A stretch of DNA of 47,289 nucleotides from Iodobacter sp. (GCF_025352645.1 NZ_JANXSO010000164.1:1-47289), one strand, 5' to 3'. Numbered from the stretch's first letter, positions 16,601 through 24,791 are shown. Numbers and translations are program-made. Notes: a model not told the origin generated them from the letters alone.

Positions 16601-16775
16601 CACGTAGCTTGTTAAATCCATCTATTTTTAGTTGGGTACCATTAAGTTCTTTTAGTTTTTCACGTAGTACCTTTACTTCGCTTGATACTGCTTTACTTGC
16701 ACTTGAAATACCTTTGAGCGGGGCGGTTACACGGTCAATTGCCGCTAAAATAACTTCTAGTTTTAATTTACTCAT
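13623..16775 (-). CDS. T: Tail tape-measure protein gpT
   Basis: A 1050-residue tape-measure protein that sets tail length and is ejected with DNA. Residues 1-240 are coiled-coil-rich (repeated KELNGTQ, ESRQRLQ and QQRQRLEQL heptads). A TP901-type core follows at about 245-600, hydrophobic transmembrane-like segments at about 620-720 and 790-850, and a C-terminal region ending in a basic tail. Longer than P2 gpT, so the tail may be longer. Its ATG overlaps the stop of the gpE' frame (ATGA). Confidence 0.92.
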   Translation of the reverse strand: MSKLKLEVILAAIDRVTAPLKGISSASKAVSSEVKVLREKLKELNGTQLKIDGFNKLREQAKKSTEQMRELKDSIKVNELRVKQSRTLQAQLADEVKGTRRSYKRLSEEIKKTPEPSNAQLRSLALLTAELEKVELKYQRAQYATRRHSAALHADEQALTRNRGQRQNLSRSLSESRQRLQDTGISTRQLAQAEAELRTRTEATNRTLAQQRQRLEQLGHQQQRLSAARATYDRQIQTRDKIAGAGAAAMGVGTAVGLPIMQTINEAKHFNTEMQRIAGLGFSKETNADAEAYARAMKTYGTSATENATLVRDAMTVFADLHHAEMVAPELAKMKFANTAIFGAADGAKNEEQFINMLKVIELRGGTKNKEAFMGEANRIQQVIAATGGRVGPEEWKNFIQTSGVAGKQLSSRSFYNMMEPLIQEMGGHQVGTGLMSAYSNIYQGKTTVRAAREMGRLGLIDPKNVEYDKVGQLKRIKPGALKDGETFKANPLEWLENTLLPALKAKGITDQGAINDTISSIFTNRTAANLMTTMVLQRQQIHKSAKLSEGSATIDQLNALAKISTAGKEVAAHKGYEDLKLAVGENVLPLYNSLLEKILAITQATKAWMNEHPQLARALIIGAAALAVFLLVMGAVTLALAAILGPMAMVRLSMSTLGIGLTGPIGLISKFSGGIATLGRSLMPLLFTSIIRISAMLAPLSGMFATLGAVIMATPIGWIIGGIAALIGVGVLLYKYWAPIKAFFTGFFGGLISAALPAIKALWQACTHYWGSLAKLLSGIPILGPIFSVMGSIASGALSLISTAAQGLWGWIKALLQPVNDTGNAAQNMGIRFGTAIGNIVAQLLSLPTQFVTIGGQMIDGLISGITSKMGALKETITSVGSGATNWVKEKLGIHSPSRVFAELGGFTMEGFNQGLGKGQNAPLATLDGMAQSLIEQAKRINLPLPNLPSVSDALNGMRSFTGQLAATSGLTLGATLPALANVPMDTRPPISASARPAAAPVALAPITIQIYQQPGQDSKQIAQMVAAEIEKIQRANAAKGRSRLSDKD

Positions 16776-17193
16776 TCATCCGCCCCGTGTCTTTTTCTGG
16801 CCTCTTCGTGCCAATCCATTAATTCAGCTAATTCCATGCCTTGCATGGCCGACGGTGGCCAGTGGAACACCAGCGCAATATCGGCCATCACACTATCTAC
16901 TCGGTCGGGAAAGCCTCGGCCTGTGCCGCTTTCGGCAATAAAAAACCAACGGCCACTGCTCCCAGCTGTAGTAGATCGGCGGGGTCTAGATTAGCGACAT
17001 CGTTATCTGTAAGTGTGGGGCTGGAGATACGCGGTAGCATTTTGCTAAGCGCAGCGACATCCATTTGTAGAACGTCGGAAAGAGACAAGCCACGCAGCTC
17101 GCCAGATTTAGGTTTACGCAGGGTGACTTCGGTGATTTCTTGTGTGCCGCGTTTGATCGGGGTATCGAGGGTGATGATGTTTTTGTCGGTCAT
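16772..17193 (-). CDS. E': Tail assembly chaperone gpE+E' (made by -1 frameshift)
   Basis: The gpE frame (16897-17193) contains T TTT TTA at codons 83-85. A -1 slip there continues through 16772, adding about 57 residues with the family pattern ALVFHWPPSAMQGMELAELM and DWHEEARKR, and stopping at a TGA that overlaps the gpT start. P2 makes gpE and gpE+E' in the same way, and both forms help assemble the tail around the tape measure. The slip site and the open second frame are seen directly; use of the site is inferred from P2. Confidence 0.85.
16897..17193 (-). CDS. E: Tail assembly chaperone gpE
   Basis: A 98-residue P2 gpE-family protein. The N-terminus has TLDTPIKRGTQEITEVTLRK, the beta-rich start of this family, followed by LSDVLQMDVAALSKMLPRIS. 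It is the unshifted product of the E/E' gene and lies directly after gpFII. Confidence 0.9.
   Translation of the reverse strand: MTDKNIITLDTPIKRGTQEITEVTLRKPKSGELRGLSLSDVLQMDVAALSKMLPRISSPTLTDNDVANLDPADLLQLGAVAVGFLLPKAAQAEAFPTE
16939..16945 (-). promoter_or_regulatory. Programmed -1 ribosomal frameshift site
   Basis: On the minus strand this reads TTTTTTA, in the frame T TTT TTA within codons 83-85 of gpE. It is a canonical slippery heptamer at the place where P2 uses TTTTTTG. Confidence 0.85.
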
Positions 17194-17220
17194 GATGTTT
17201 TGCCTTTTATATAGGGGGAG

Positions 17221-17727
17221 TTAAAAGCCGATTGCTTGGCGTTGCTCGGCCAGACGGTCTACGCCGTCGACCATTTCAATCATATTGATCAGGTCAATCT
17301 CGATCAGGTCTTGGCCGTTGATGGTGAGCTTGTAATAAGTAAGCAAATACTTGGCTTTCATTTCTGATTTGTCGCCAGTTTTTGCGTTGCCCGGCTCCAG
17401 CTCTTGAATCCGGCCTCGGCCAACCACCTCGACCGCATCCACTTCACCTGTGTCATCGCGCTGATACGCACCGGCAAAGCGCAGTAAAATGCCGTCGGCT
17501 TTGGCGATACCAAACTGGCTAAACAGCTTGCGCATAAAGCCGCCGCAGGTGAGGCCCATTTCCAGCTTTTCGATACCCATATCTAAGCTTACCTGGCCGG
17601 ACATGCCACCGCCGCGCCACTCTTCCATTTTGCGGGACAGTTTTGGCAGCTCTACTTCAGCGACCTGGCCAACAAAGCTTTCGCCATCGTTGAATAAATT
17701 AAAATTCTTTAGTACGCGAGGAAGCAT
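17221..17727 (-). CDS. FII: Tail tube protein gpFII
   Basis: A 168-residue P2-type tail tube protein. It begins MLPRVLKNFNLFNDGESFVG, followed by the family segment VELPKLSRKMEEWRGGGM. It polymerises inside the contractile sheath and lies 15 bases after gpFI. Confidence 0.93.
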   Translation of the reverse strand: MLPRVLKNFNLFNDGESFVGQVAEVELPKLSRKMEEWRGGGMSGQVSLDMGIEKLEMGLTCGGFMRKLFSQFGIAKADGILLRFAGAYQRDDTGEVDAVEVVGRGRIQELEPGNAKTGDKSEMKAKYLLTYYKLTINGQDLIEIDLINMIEMVDGVDRLAEQRQAIGF

Positions 17728-17742
17728 TATTTTTCCTTAGTT

Positions 17743-18912
17743 TTAGCCGTTGATCTTTTTGGCAAAGTCCACCAGATACTTATCTGTAATGCGCTGGCGG
17801 AAGGTTAGATCTTCCAATGGAGGCACCGGGGTGTAGTCGTAATCGATGGTGAGCTTGCCGCTTTTAATCGTGTCTTTGGTATTGATGTCTTCTTGGTACC
17901 AAGCTTTGCCATCGATGATGTAGCCCGCTGTTTTAAGCTCACGGAATTTGGCATTGATGCCTTCGAGCATGTCTTTTACCAGCATCGTGGTCATTGGCAG
18001 ATCATTGGCCCAGAAATGGGCATCGGCAATGGTGTCGGCCAGCACTTGCGCGGTGCGGGTGTAGTTTTCAAAGGCGAACAGCGGATCTGAGCTGCAGGTG
18101 CGCGAGCCCCAGAAGCGGAAGCCTTGGGCGTTAATCAAGACAGTGCAGTTTTTTTCATTCAGAAAATCTGCATCGGTGCCGACCGTTTGCAAATCAAAAT
18201 ACACATCGCGCGTCAGGCCGGTTACGCCTTCAACCGTGACATTTGAAAGCGTTTTGTGCCAGCCGACTTCTTCATCCAGCTTGGCGCGTAAACCAGCAGC
18301 GCGGGCGGGAGCCCATGAAATGGTTTCGGCGTTGGCAACCGTATCCCAGCATAAAAAATCAGGCCAGATGATCATGATTTCGCGCTGGCCGAAGTTAGCC
18401 ATGTACGCGATCACCTCTTCTTTGGTTTTGCAGTTCCATGCGCTGGCATAAACAAAGCCGCGTAGTTTTTTGGCAATGCTGACCAGCTCGGTAGCTACAG
18501 GCAGGCTATCCAGACCGGGCGCTACCAGAATGCGAGGTTTAACGCCCACCTTCACTGCAGCAGAAAGAAAGGCTTTCATGCCGGTGAACTTGCCGTCTGC
18601 AGTTGTTGTGCCAATCAGCTTGCTGGTCGTTTCTGCTGGTGTTGCGCCATCTGCCACGCGGACAACCACAATGGCTGGGCTGGCATGGTCGGCAATCGCA
18701 TCGAGTGATTTAGCCAGCGTGCCAAGCACGCCTGCTTTGCCGATAGCGGCGTTTACATTGGTAATTAAAACGGGGGTATCAAGCGGGAATGCTGCGGCAT
18801 CTGCATCGCTGGCCGTAGCGATCAGGCCGATGACGGCGGTGGATACTGTACGGATAGGCCGTGTGCCATCATTTAATTCAATGACGCGCGTACCGTGGTG
18901 ATATGAGGGCAT
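17743..18912 (-). CDS. FI: Tail sheath protein gpFI
   Basis: A 389-residue contractile sheath protein, near P2 gpFI in length. Typical parts are YHHGTRVIELNDGTRPIRTV near the N-terminus, RILVAPGLDS in the middle, and the conserved end FRQRITDKYLVDFAKKING. First gene of the FI operon; a TGT-N13-ACA late-promoter site lies 67 bases upstream, and AAAGGAGAG precedes the start codon. Confidence 0.94.
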   Translation of the reverse strand: MPSYHHGTRVIELNDGTRPIRTVSTAVIGLIATASDADAAAFPLDTPVLITNVNAAIGKAGVLGTLAKSLDAIADHASPAIVVVRVADGATPAETTSKLIGTTTADGKFTGMKAFLSAAVKVGVKPRILVAPGLDSLPVATELVSIAKKLRGFVYASAWNCKTKEEVIAYMANFGQREIMIIWPDFLCWDTVANAETISWAPARAAGLRAKLDEEVGWHKTLSNVTVEGVTGLTRDVYFDLQTVGTDADFLNEKNCTVLINAQGFRFWGSRTCSSDPLFAFENYTRTAQVLADTIADAHFWANDLPMTTMLVKDMLEGINAKFRELKTAGYIIDGKAWYQEDINTKDTIKSGKLTIDYDYTPVPPLEDLTFRQRITDKYLVDFAKKING

Positions 18913-18978
18913 TTCTCTCTCCTTTAGGGGCTGGAGAGAGAATGCCGATGTTGATTAAACGGTGCAGTAAGTGGGGCG

Positions 18979-18997
18979 TGTGGGGCTTAGAGGGACA
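18979..18997 (-). promoter_or_regulatory. Late promoter activator site before gpFI
   Basis: On the minus strand TGTCCC-N10-ACA, i.e. TGT-N13-ACA, centred 76 bases upstream of gpFI. It shares TTTTGTCCCT with the site before gpO. TTTAAT about 21 bases downstream could be the -10 element. Likely bound by the Ogr-like protein. It overlaps the end of the 85-residue gene. Confidence 0.6.
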
Positions 18998-19244
18998 AAA
19001 GGAAGCCAGATTTAAACCATAGCCATTGCAAGATGGCGGCTAAAACACCACCAGCAACCGTCCAGTAAGCGTCCCAACCGTCAAAAGTATGGCTCTCCGG
19101 ATGTGCCTGATCGTAAAGCTCCTTACCACCGGCCACAGCCCAAACCAGCAGCGCCGCTATGGATTGCGGCAGGAGAAGGGCGGCAAGGATAAAAATGATT
19201 GCCCCGCCGGTGAAGTGCATGAGTTTATCGTTAGGAATATTCAT
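18987..19244 (-). CDS. Small membrane protein between fibre and sheath genes
   Basis: An 85-residue protein with hydrophobic segments at about 12-35 and 62-80 and a polar loop (KELYDQAHPESHTFDGWDAY). The start IPNDKLMHFTGGAIIF and the HPESHTFDxxD pattern resemble a small family of inner-membrane or lipoprotein-like phage and bacterial proteins of the YfiM kind. A role in host interaction or lysis is possible, none is shown. It begins at the last base of the fibre stop codon. Confidence 0.65.
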   Translation of the reverse strand: MNIPNDKLMHFTGGAIIFILAALLLPQSIAALLVWAVAGGKELYDQAHPESHTFDGWDAYWTVAGGVLAAILQWLWFKSGFLLSL

Positions 19245-20866
19245 CAGATTGGCTTCACAACAACCAGCGCGCGCCCGTCGGGCAGCAGTTTGCGTACTTG
19301 GCCAATGGCTCGGCGGTAATCACCAGGCACTTTGTCAATCTCTGCACTGGTTACCCACTTACCAGAAATACCACCGTCTTTGGCCATGATCGGCAGCAGA
19401 TAATCCCCAATCTTTGCCCCTGTTAAATTCACAGGCACTTTACCGCAGTAGGCGATGCGATCCACTGTGGCGCGGACGGCTTCAAGCTTATTAGTCCATA
19501 CATCAAGGGCTGATTGATATTCCTGCATCGCTGTGGTGTGTTTTAATTCGGCAGCTAACGTTAATTGCACATGTGCGAATTGTTCTTCACGCCACTTAGC
19601 ATGGTCGGCTTGATGAGCAGCTACCGCCAAAGCATATTCTGCAACTTCGATAAACTGGCTTTGTTCTGGTAATTGAGGCTGTGCTCGTAAGCCTGGTAAA
19701 TCCACAGGCTTAGGCTCAACAGGCTTTGCACCAATCGCCGTTTCATCACCCCAAGAGTCGCCACCAACAATACTCGGGTTTGTAGATTTAATTGCAAACG
19801 ATACAGCGGATTCAAAACGATCTGTAATTAAACCATCGATGTCAAAACCAATTATTTGCCCAGCGAGAATGCTTGAGCAAGACGCTTTTTTGTATTCATA
19901 TTCGGCATAATCGGCCCCTGCGGCATTAACTGTCCCTGTTGCTGCAATTGATCGGCCTGTTGTTAAATTTTTACCAATCCTAAATCCGGTTGCCAACATA
20001 TTGGCACCAGTTAGATGTCCACCAGTACCTACTGAATAAAACTCAGCTGAGCACGATGCTTGTGAATTAATAGCAAGAATAGATGAACCTTCAAGCGTGT
20101 TTTTTTGAATCACATGAGCACTACCCGTAGGTACGCCCAACAAAAAATTCCCACTATTATCAAATGTTGCTTTTGTTGTACCACCAATATAGATTTTGAT
20201 TGTCCCAGGGTCTGACTTGCCATCTGCATATGCGGGTGAAATCGCAAAGCCACTTTTAGACCCCAATGTACTACCACAGCTCAATTCAAGTACATTTGCA
20301 TCTGCTCCACACGTCACATAAGAGAGGCTACCACTAGCAGAAGGAGTAGAGATCGCCCGCGCATTATTATTGGTTTGCCCGATTTGAAGCCCTGTTGCAA
20401 CTGAGTTCGGCAATGGAACGCCGCCATAAAATGCTAGGCCATTTTCGACGACCCCATTACCAATTCGTGTCATTCCTCCAAAATTATCAGTTAATATCCA
20501 CGCAGACTTAGAGCTATTCCATGTCAGGCCGATGTACCCTGCAGCTACAATTTCCCCGCCATATAAGGGTTGAAAAGATTGTGACAAAATTGAAGCAGAA
20601 GCAACTCCATTTGGCGCAAAGGTTGCTACGCCAGTATTTGTATTTGATGGCCTAAATTTCAACTCCATACCATCAATTAAGCTCGTCACCTCAGGTGCAT
20701 ATGCAACGCGATATGCATTGGAAATACCAGAGTCCAATCCATATGCTAAAGCGCCACTTTGTACTTTTTTTGAAACGTCATTTGCTGCATTTGTAGCCGC
20801 TACGGCGGCGGCGGTTAAACCCTGATTTACGATAACTAAATCAGCAATTGTGGATTCTAAACTCAT
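19244..20866 (-). CDS. Tail fibre protein with autocatalytic C-terminal chaperone domain
   Basis: A 540-residue fibre. The N-terminal ~130 residues look like a beta-rich attachment shaft and the middle is glycine/serine-rich. From about 315 on it has the layout of peptidase G2-type intramolecular chaperones: AAGADYAEYEYKK, GQIIGFDIDGLITDRFESAV (cut here), IKSTNPSIVGGDSWGDE, and late AYCGKVPVNLTGAKIGDYLL. Such domains trimerise the fibre and then cut themselves off. It follows the gpH-like collar gene with a four-base overlap. Confidence 0.8.
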   Translation of the reverse strand: MSLESTIADLVIVNQGLTAAAVAATNAANDVSKKVQSGALAYGLDSGISNAYRVAYAPEVTSLIDGMELKFRPSNTNTGVATFAPNGVASASILSQSFQPLYGGEIVAAGYIGLTWNSSKSAWILTDNFGGMTRIGNGVVENGLAFYGGVPLPNSVATGLQIGQTNNNARAISTPSASGSLSYVTCGADANVLELSCGSTLGSKSGFAISPAYADGKSDPGTIKIYIGGTTKATFDNSGNFLLGVPTGSAHVIQKNTLEGSSILAINSQASCSAEFYSVGTGGHLTGANMLATGFRIGKNLTTGRSIAATGTVNAAGADYAEYEYKKASCSSILAGQIIGFDIDGLITDRFESAVSFAIKSTNPSIVGGDSWGDETAIGAKPVEPKPVDLPGLRAQPQLPEQSQFIEVAEYALAVAAHQADHAKWREEQFAHVQLTLAAELKHTTAMQEYQSALDVWTNKLEAVRATVDRIAYCGKVPVNLTGAKIGDYLLPIMAKDGGISGKWVTSAEIDKVPGDYRRAIGQVRKLLPDGRALVVVKPI

Positions 20867-21372
20867 ATTTTTGTCCGGTTAATTTGTTGTAAAAACAAGG
20901 TTTGAAAACTAATTTGTGCACATGCTATTTGTGCAAACTCTGTAGCTAGCGTTAAGTTAATTGGCGCATCTATTGCAATAATATTGATGCTATTTGCTGG
21001 AACAGCACTCAGCGCCAAATCATAAGAAAGCAGGTGTTTTTGCCCTGCTTTGTTAAATGCAAGCGGCGTATCAGGATCACTCCAAACCGCAATCAAAATG
21101 CCGGTATCAGAAATAAAGCCGACTTCTCGAATCCAAAAGTCTTCATTGCTATCCAGCAATGTATTCACGCTAATTTGCGTTGGCCCCGCCTTTTTGCCGC
21201 CGGTAATGATTCGTCTGGCGCGTTCATTTTTTAGAGCTAATTGGGTTCTGTCTGGCTTATATGCGGCATCACCAACCGCAATGGCCGCGATTTTTATATC
21301 TAGCCCCAGTTTGTCGGCCCTAAAGCATGCCGCCAGCCCAGCGTCGGTCATGACTGGAATAATGATGCTCAT
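20863..21372 (-). CDS. H: Tail fibre/collar N-terminal protein (gpH-like)
   Basis: A 169-residue protein with the conserved start of P2-like tail fibres: a V-M-T-D-A-G-L segment, then KIAAIAVGDAAYKPDRTQ, and ISVNTLLDSNEDFWIREVGF. In P2 this domain is the baseplate-binding start of a long gpH; here it is a separate short gene followed by another fibre gene, so receptor-binding parts have been exchanged. Its ATG overlaps a TGA that closes the extended gpI frame. Confidence 0.85.
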   Translation of the reverse strand: MSIIIPVMTDAGLAACFRADKLGLDIKIAAIAVGDAAYKPDRTQLALKNERARRIITGGKKAGPTQISVNTLLDSNEDFWIREVGFISDTGILIAVWSDPDTPLAFNKAGQKHLLSYDLALSAVPANSINIIAIDAPINLTLATEFAQIACAQISFQTLFLQQINRTKI

Positions 21373-21998
21373 TGAATCTCCATCGCTACGCGAGTCAGTG
21401 TAAAAAGATTTGATGTATTAGCAGCAGCCAGCGGCTGCATAAATTCAAGCGGGGGCGTTTTTATCTCGGTTTCAAATTGACTTAGCGTTGCCAGGTTGCT
21501 GGTACTTGCAATATTGAGTGGCTGGGTAAATCGAGAGCCGGTTACAAACTAATACCAGCTGCGCACCGGCTTTAGCTCATCGACCAAGGCTCTGATTTTT
21601 TGATATGTTTCTGCGCTAAGTGGCGCACCGCCGTTGCGATTCTCATTAGCCCATGCGGTCAACATAAACGTGTGCGGTGTGCCTTTAGGCTGTGTTTGCC
21701 ACCACTCGACCAAATCAATATTGATATTTAAAGCGGCCAATGCCCCTTTTACCGCCCCAGCAGTGCCTTTGATTCGATGTGTTTGTACAGAGTTAGCAAT
21801 CAAATCACGCTGCATTTGTTCTGTAGTTGCCAGTTCCCAACCATCTGCAGACACGGCCCAGGCAAGCCACGGCAATAGGCTTGCGGGGCATTTTTCAGGA
21901 TTCCATAGCGTTTTAATTACGGCTGGATTCAGGTCTATGGCGAGAGCAGATGCTGTTGCACGCTCAAGAGGGCTGCTATTAGGAGGGAGTAAGTTCAT
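21369..21998 (-). CDS. I: Baseplate protein gpI, interrupted by an in-frame amber codon
   Basis: A baseplate wedge protein of the P2 gpI family: LLPPNSSPLERATASALAID, NPEKCPASLLPWLAWAVSAD and the VEWWQT segment are family hallmarks. The uninterrupted frame ends at TAG (21549-21551) after 149 residues, just after KPVRSWY, where relatives continue. The same frame stays open for 59 more codons (FVTGSRFTQPLNIAST...) and closes at a TGA overlapping the next gene's ATG. The intact protein would have about 209 residues. So this is a nonsense mutation, a suppressed stop, or a sequence error. The short product lacks its normal end. Confidence 0.8.
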
Positions 21999-22897
21999 TG
22001 CGCGATGCTCAGCGTAATGCTGGTGCAGAACGGAAACTCTGCATCATTGCAAATCACATCTGCAGCAGGGCTTGTTAATACAACACGGCTAACACCTGGC
22101 ACATGTAATGCGGCATAAATCGCTGATCGTGGCGCGTCTTTAGATATTTTTCTAAAGGACGCGATGGCGCTATCCAAGTTTTTACGCGCAGCGTCAAGCA
22201 GCAGCGTTCTATCTGGGCCACTATCAATTTCTAATGTGGCCACTACCGAAAAATTAATCGGGGTAGCTGCCTCAACCGTCACGTAGTCGGTGAGTGGTCT
22301 GATGGTTTCCGCTGACAGGTAATCTGAAACTTGCTTAATTAGGTTTGCATCTGCAATACCATTTGCTCGTTGATCCAGAATAATGACTCTCACATGGCCC
22401 GCGTCTGCTCTAGTAGGCTGGATAATTTGCGCGTGATCTACCTGCGCTGAAGCAGACAGGGTGTGGAAGAGGTATGCACCACGGCTACCCGCGACTGAAA
22501 GCCCTTCGAGTGCCATTTGGGCGCGCAGGCGTAGCCGTGTGTCATTTTCATAAATGGCAGGTTTAGGCGGGGTGCTTGTTGGATCACCAGCATCGATCAG
22601 AAGCCGCTTTACATTGAGCCACACGCAGGCATGATCTAAGTCGGCACCTTGGGCATAGGCCAGCATGCCCGCTTTTGCCGCGTCATTAATCCGCGCACGC
22701 AATACCATTTCTTGATAGGCATTTTCTTCAAGCAACTTCACCAGAGGCTCTGATTCCAGCGCTAAAACACGTGCCAAATCTGGCCTGTTTTCAGGGGCGG
22801 TTAGTTCTAGCAGCCGGGCTTTGCGCTTTTTGAGCAGTGTTTCAAAATCGATTTTTTCGATTACGCTAGGTGCAGGCAATAGGGATAAATCAATCAT
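21995..22897 (-). CDS. J: Baseplate wedge protein gpJ
   Basis: A 300-residue P2 gpJ-family baseplate protein. It has LLPAPSVIEKIDFETLLKKR at the start and the LAYAQGADLDH and GSRGAYLFHTLSASAQVDHA segments typical of baseplate J proteins. It overlaps gpW and gpI by four bases each, as in P2. Confidence 0.93.
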   Translation of the reverse strand: MIDLSLLPAPSVIEKIDFETLLKKRKARLLELTAPENRPDLARVLALESEPLVKLLEENAYQEMVLRARINDAAKAGMLAYAQGADLDHACVWLNVKRLLIDAGDPTSTPPKPAIYENDTRLRLRAQMALEGLSVAGSRGAYLFHTLSASAQVDHAQIIQPTRADAGHVRVIILDQRANGIADANLIKQVSDYLSAETIRPLTDYVTVEAATPINFSVVATLEIDSGPDRTLLLDAARKNLDSAIASFRKISKDAPRSAIYAALHVPGVSRVVLTSPAADVICNDAEFPFCTSITLSIAQ

Positions 22898-23253
22898 GAA
22901 AGCCTTTTTGCCAATGGCATGGATAGATTGACCATTTGCCCGCCTCTTGGGCCATCTTTGCGCGCAGCGGTCAGATCTAAAGTTACGGCACCTGGCCTTG
23001 CACCCATTTGAATATTGACGCGGCTAATCTTGATGCGTGGTTCCCAGCGTAAAAGCGCCATCACCGTGGCCGACATTAAACGCATGCGGGTGACGCCATT
23101 AAAGGGCTGGTCGATTAGTTCGGGAATGAGCGAGCCGTATTCACGGCGCTGCAGGCGTGAGCCAAGCGGGGTTTGCAGAATATCCGCCACGGATTGGCGG
23201 ATATGCTCGATATCGTCGATATGCTGGCCAGTCAGTGCATTCATGCCTGCCAT
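22894..23253 (-). CDS. W: Baseplate wedge protein gpW
   Basis: A 119-residue gp25-like protein. TPLGSRLQRREYGSLIPELI is the conserved core, and RWEPRIKISRVNI follows. It nucleates sheath assembly at the baseplate. Its start overlaps the gpV stop. Confidence 0.93.
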   Translation of the reverse strand: MAGMNALTGQHIDDIEHIRQSVADILQTPLGSRLQRREYGSLIPELIDQPFNGVTRMRLMSATVMALLRWEPRIKISRVNIQMGARPGAVTLDLTAARKDGPRGGQMVNLSMPLAKRLS

Positions 23254-23930
23254 TATTTTGGCCCCGCAGTACTGGAGCCACCTGCTTGCACACCACCGTG
23301 GGTATGGCTGGCAAGCACTACACCATTGGAGCTGAGTTCGCCGCCGCTTTGTTTGATGGGGCCAGTAATGGTGGTTGATCCACCTGCCCCACCTTGACCA
23401 GATAAACCGGCGGCATAGCTAAGCGGGCCAAGCACATCGGTGTTTGATTTTAAGGTGCTGGTTCCCGCTACGATTAGATTGCCTTTTACGGTGAGGTTGC
23501 CGGTGGTTTCGGTTTCCGGGCAATCTACTTTTACCAGCGACGCAGCCTGTATCAATGCGGTTTTAACACCGATAGCGACTAAAGCATGGCTGACATGGTT
23601 GTAGCTGATGCGCGCGCCATCTGGGTACACGGTCAGCGTTTCATCTGGCGAGCCGCTGGGGGCTGGGTTTTTTGAGGATTCAATTCCATACAGCACAATG
23701 CCCTGTGCAGGATCACCCGATGGGCAAAGCAATACGCACTGCTCGCCAATGGTGGGCGGGTTCCATGTTTTGGTTTTGCCTGCGCGTAGCTCTAGCCAGG
23801 GTAGCCATGTGGTGGTGAGCCCGCCCGTTGCTACGGTGCAAGCGGGCGGTGCATAGTGTCGCACTTCGGCAATGGTGCCTATGCGGATCATGCTTTCTAA
23901 GCGGCGGGCGATATCGGCGTTTTGTTCCAT
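23253..23930 (-). CDS. V: Baseplate spike protein gpV
   Basis: A 225-residue membrane-piercing spike. The N-terminal OB-fold region (MIRIGTIAEVRHYAPPACTV) and the phrase IGEQCVLLCPSGDPAQGIVL are family features. The C-terminus carries GELSSNGVVLASHTHGG, where H-T-H of the trimeric tip binds iron in P2. No strong ribosome site precedes the ATG at 23930; the late-promoter site ends 47 bases upstream. Confidence 0.92.
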   Translation of the reverse strand: MEQNADIARRLESMIRIGTIAEVRHYAPPACTVATGGLTTTWLPWLELRAGKTKTWNPPTIGEQCVLLCPSGDPAQGIVLYGIESSKNPAPSGSPDETLTVYPDGARISYNHVSHALVAIGVKTALIQAASLVKVDCPETETTGNLTVKGNLIVAGTSTLKSNTDVLGPLSYAAGLSGQGGAGGSTTITGPIKQSGGELSSNGVVLASHTHGGVQAGGSSTAGPK

Positions 23931-23976
23931 GCACGAATCGTGTCATGGCTATGTGTGCCGGTCATTCAGGCGGGGG

Positions 23977-23995
23977 TGTGTTTATGTTTGGGACA
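23977..23995 (-). promoter_or_regulatory. Late promoter activator site before gpV
   Basis: Minus strand TGTCCC-N10-ACA, the same TGT-N13-ACA spacing as before gpFI and gpO. It lies in the 65-base gap between the methylase stop and gpV. The gap to the gpV ATG is short, so the leader would be very short. Confidence 0.6.
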
Positions 23996-24778
23996 TTAAA
24001 ATAAGCCCATTGCTTCAGGCGTAAAGTTACAGATCACTAATTCTTTGCTGGTCTTATGCGCACCATGGGCGGTTGTGCAGTATTTGATATCCAGCCCTTC
24101 CATCCAGAAGCCCGCAAACACCCGGCGAATATCGGGGTGATCGTTGATCGATACCATGACCTTCCCTTTGCAAGTTCGCATAAATTCAGCCAGTTGCTCA
24201 TAGTGCTCAAAGCCAAATTCCACGCCATAGCCTTCTGTTTGCCAATAGGGCGGGTCACAGTAAAAAAAGGTATGGTCGCGGTCATAGCGTTTCACTAAAT
24301 CTTGCCAGGGTAAATTCTCGATGTACGTTCCGGCCAAGCGCATCCATGCCGCACTTAATTTTTCTTCGATACGGCACAGGTTGATTGCCGGGCCGGTGGT
24401 GGCGGTACCAAAACTTTGCCCATCAACGCGCCCGCCAAAAGCGTGTTGCTGCAGGTAGTAAAAGCGGGCTGCTCGTTGAATGTCGGTCAGCGTTTCTGGC
24501 CGCTTGGATTTCTCCCACTCAAAAATCTGGCGGCTTGATAAGGCCCACTTGAGCTGCCGGATAAATTCTTCTAAATGGTTTTGCACGATCCGGTAAAGAT
24601 TAACCAGCTCGCCGTTGATATCGTTCAGCACTTCGGTTTTTGCTGCGACAGGGCGTTGAAAGTACAGCGCAGCGCCGCCGGAAAAAACTTCAACATAGCA
24701 TTCATGTTGTGGAAATAAAGGGATAAGACGGTCAGCTAAGCGACGCTTGCCGCCTAGCCAGGGAATAATTGGATTCAT
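23996..24778 (-). CDS. D12-class DNA adenine-N6 methyltransferase
   Basis: A 260-residue Dam-type enzyme. It has IPWLGGKRRLADRL (motif X, S-adenosylmethionine contacts), YVEVFSGGAALYF (motif I), and FYCDPPYW (catalytic DPPY motif IV). The target may be GATC but cannot be read from the protein. It is not part of the P2 core: it sits between gpS and the gpV promoter. It may protect phage DNA from restriction or alter host methylation-dependent regulation. Confidence 0.92.
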   Translation of the reverse strand: MNPIIPWLGGKRRLADRLIPLFPQHECYVEVFSGGAALYFQRPVAAKTEVLNDINGELVNLYRIVQNHLEEFIRQLKWALSSRQIFEWEKSKRPETLTDIQRAARFYYLQQHAFGGRVDGQSFGTATTGPAINLCRIEEKLSAAWMRLAGTYIENLPWQDLVKRYDRDHTFFYCDPPYWQTEGYGVEFGFEHYEQLAEFMRTCKGKVMVSINDHPDIRRVFAGFWMEGLDIKYCTTAHGAHKTSKELVICNFTPEAMGLF

Positions 24779-24791
24779 GGATTAACTTCGA

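Noticed and set aside
23713-23946. 77-codon frame overlapping the start of gpV
   Set aside because: gpV is clearly the coding frame; the other frame has an arginine/histidine-rich antisense-like composition.
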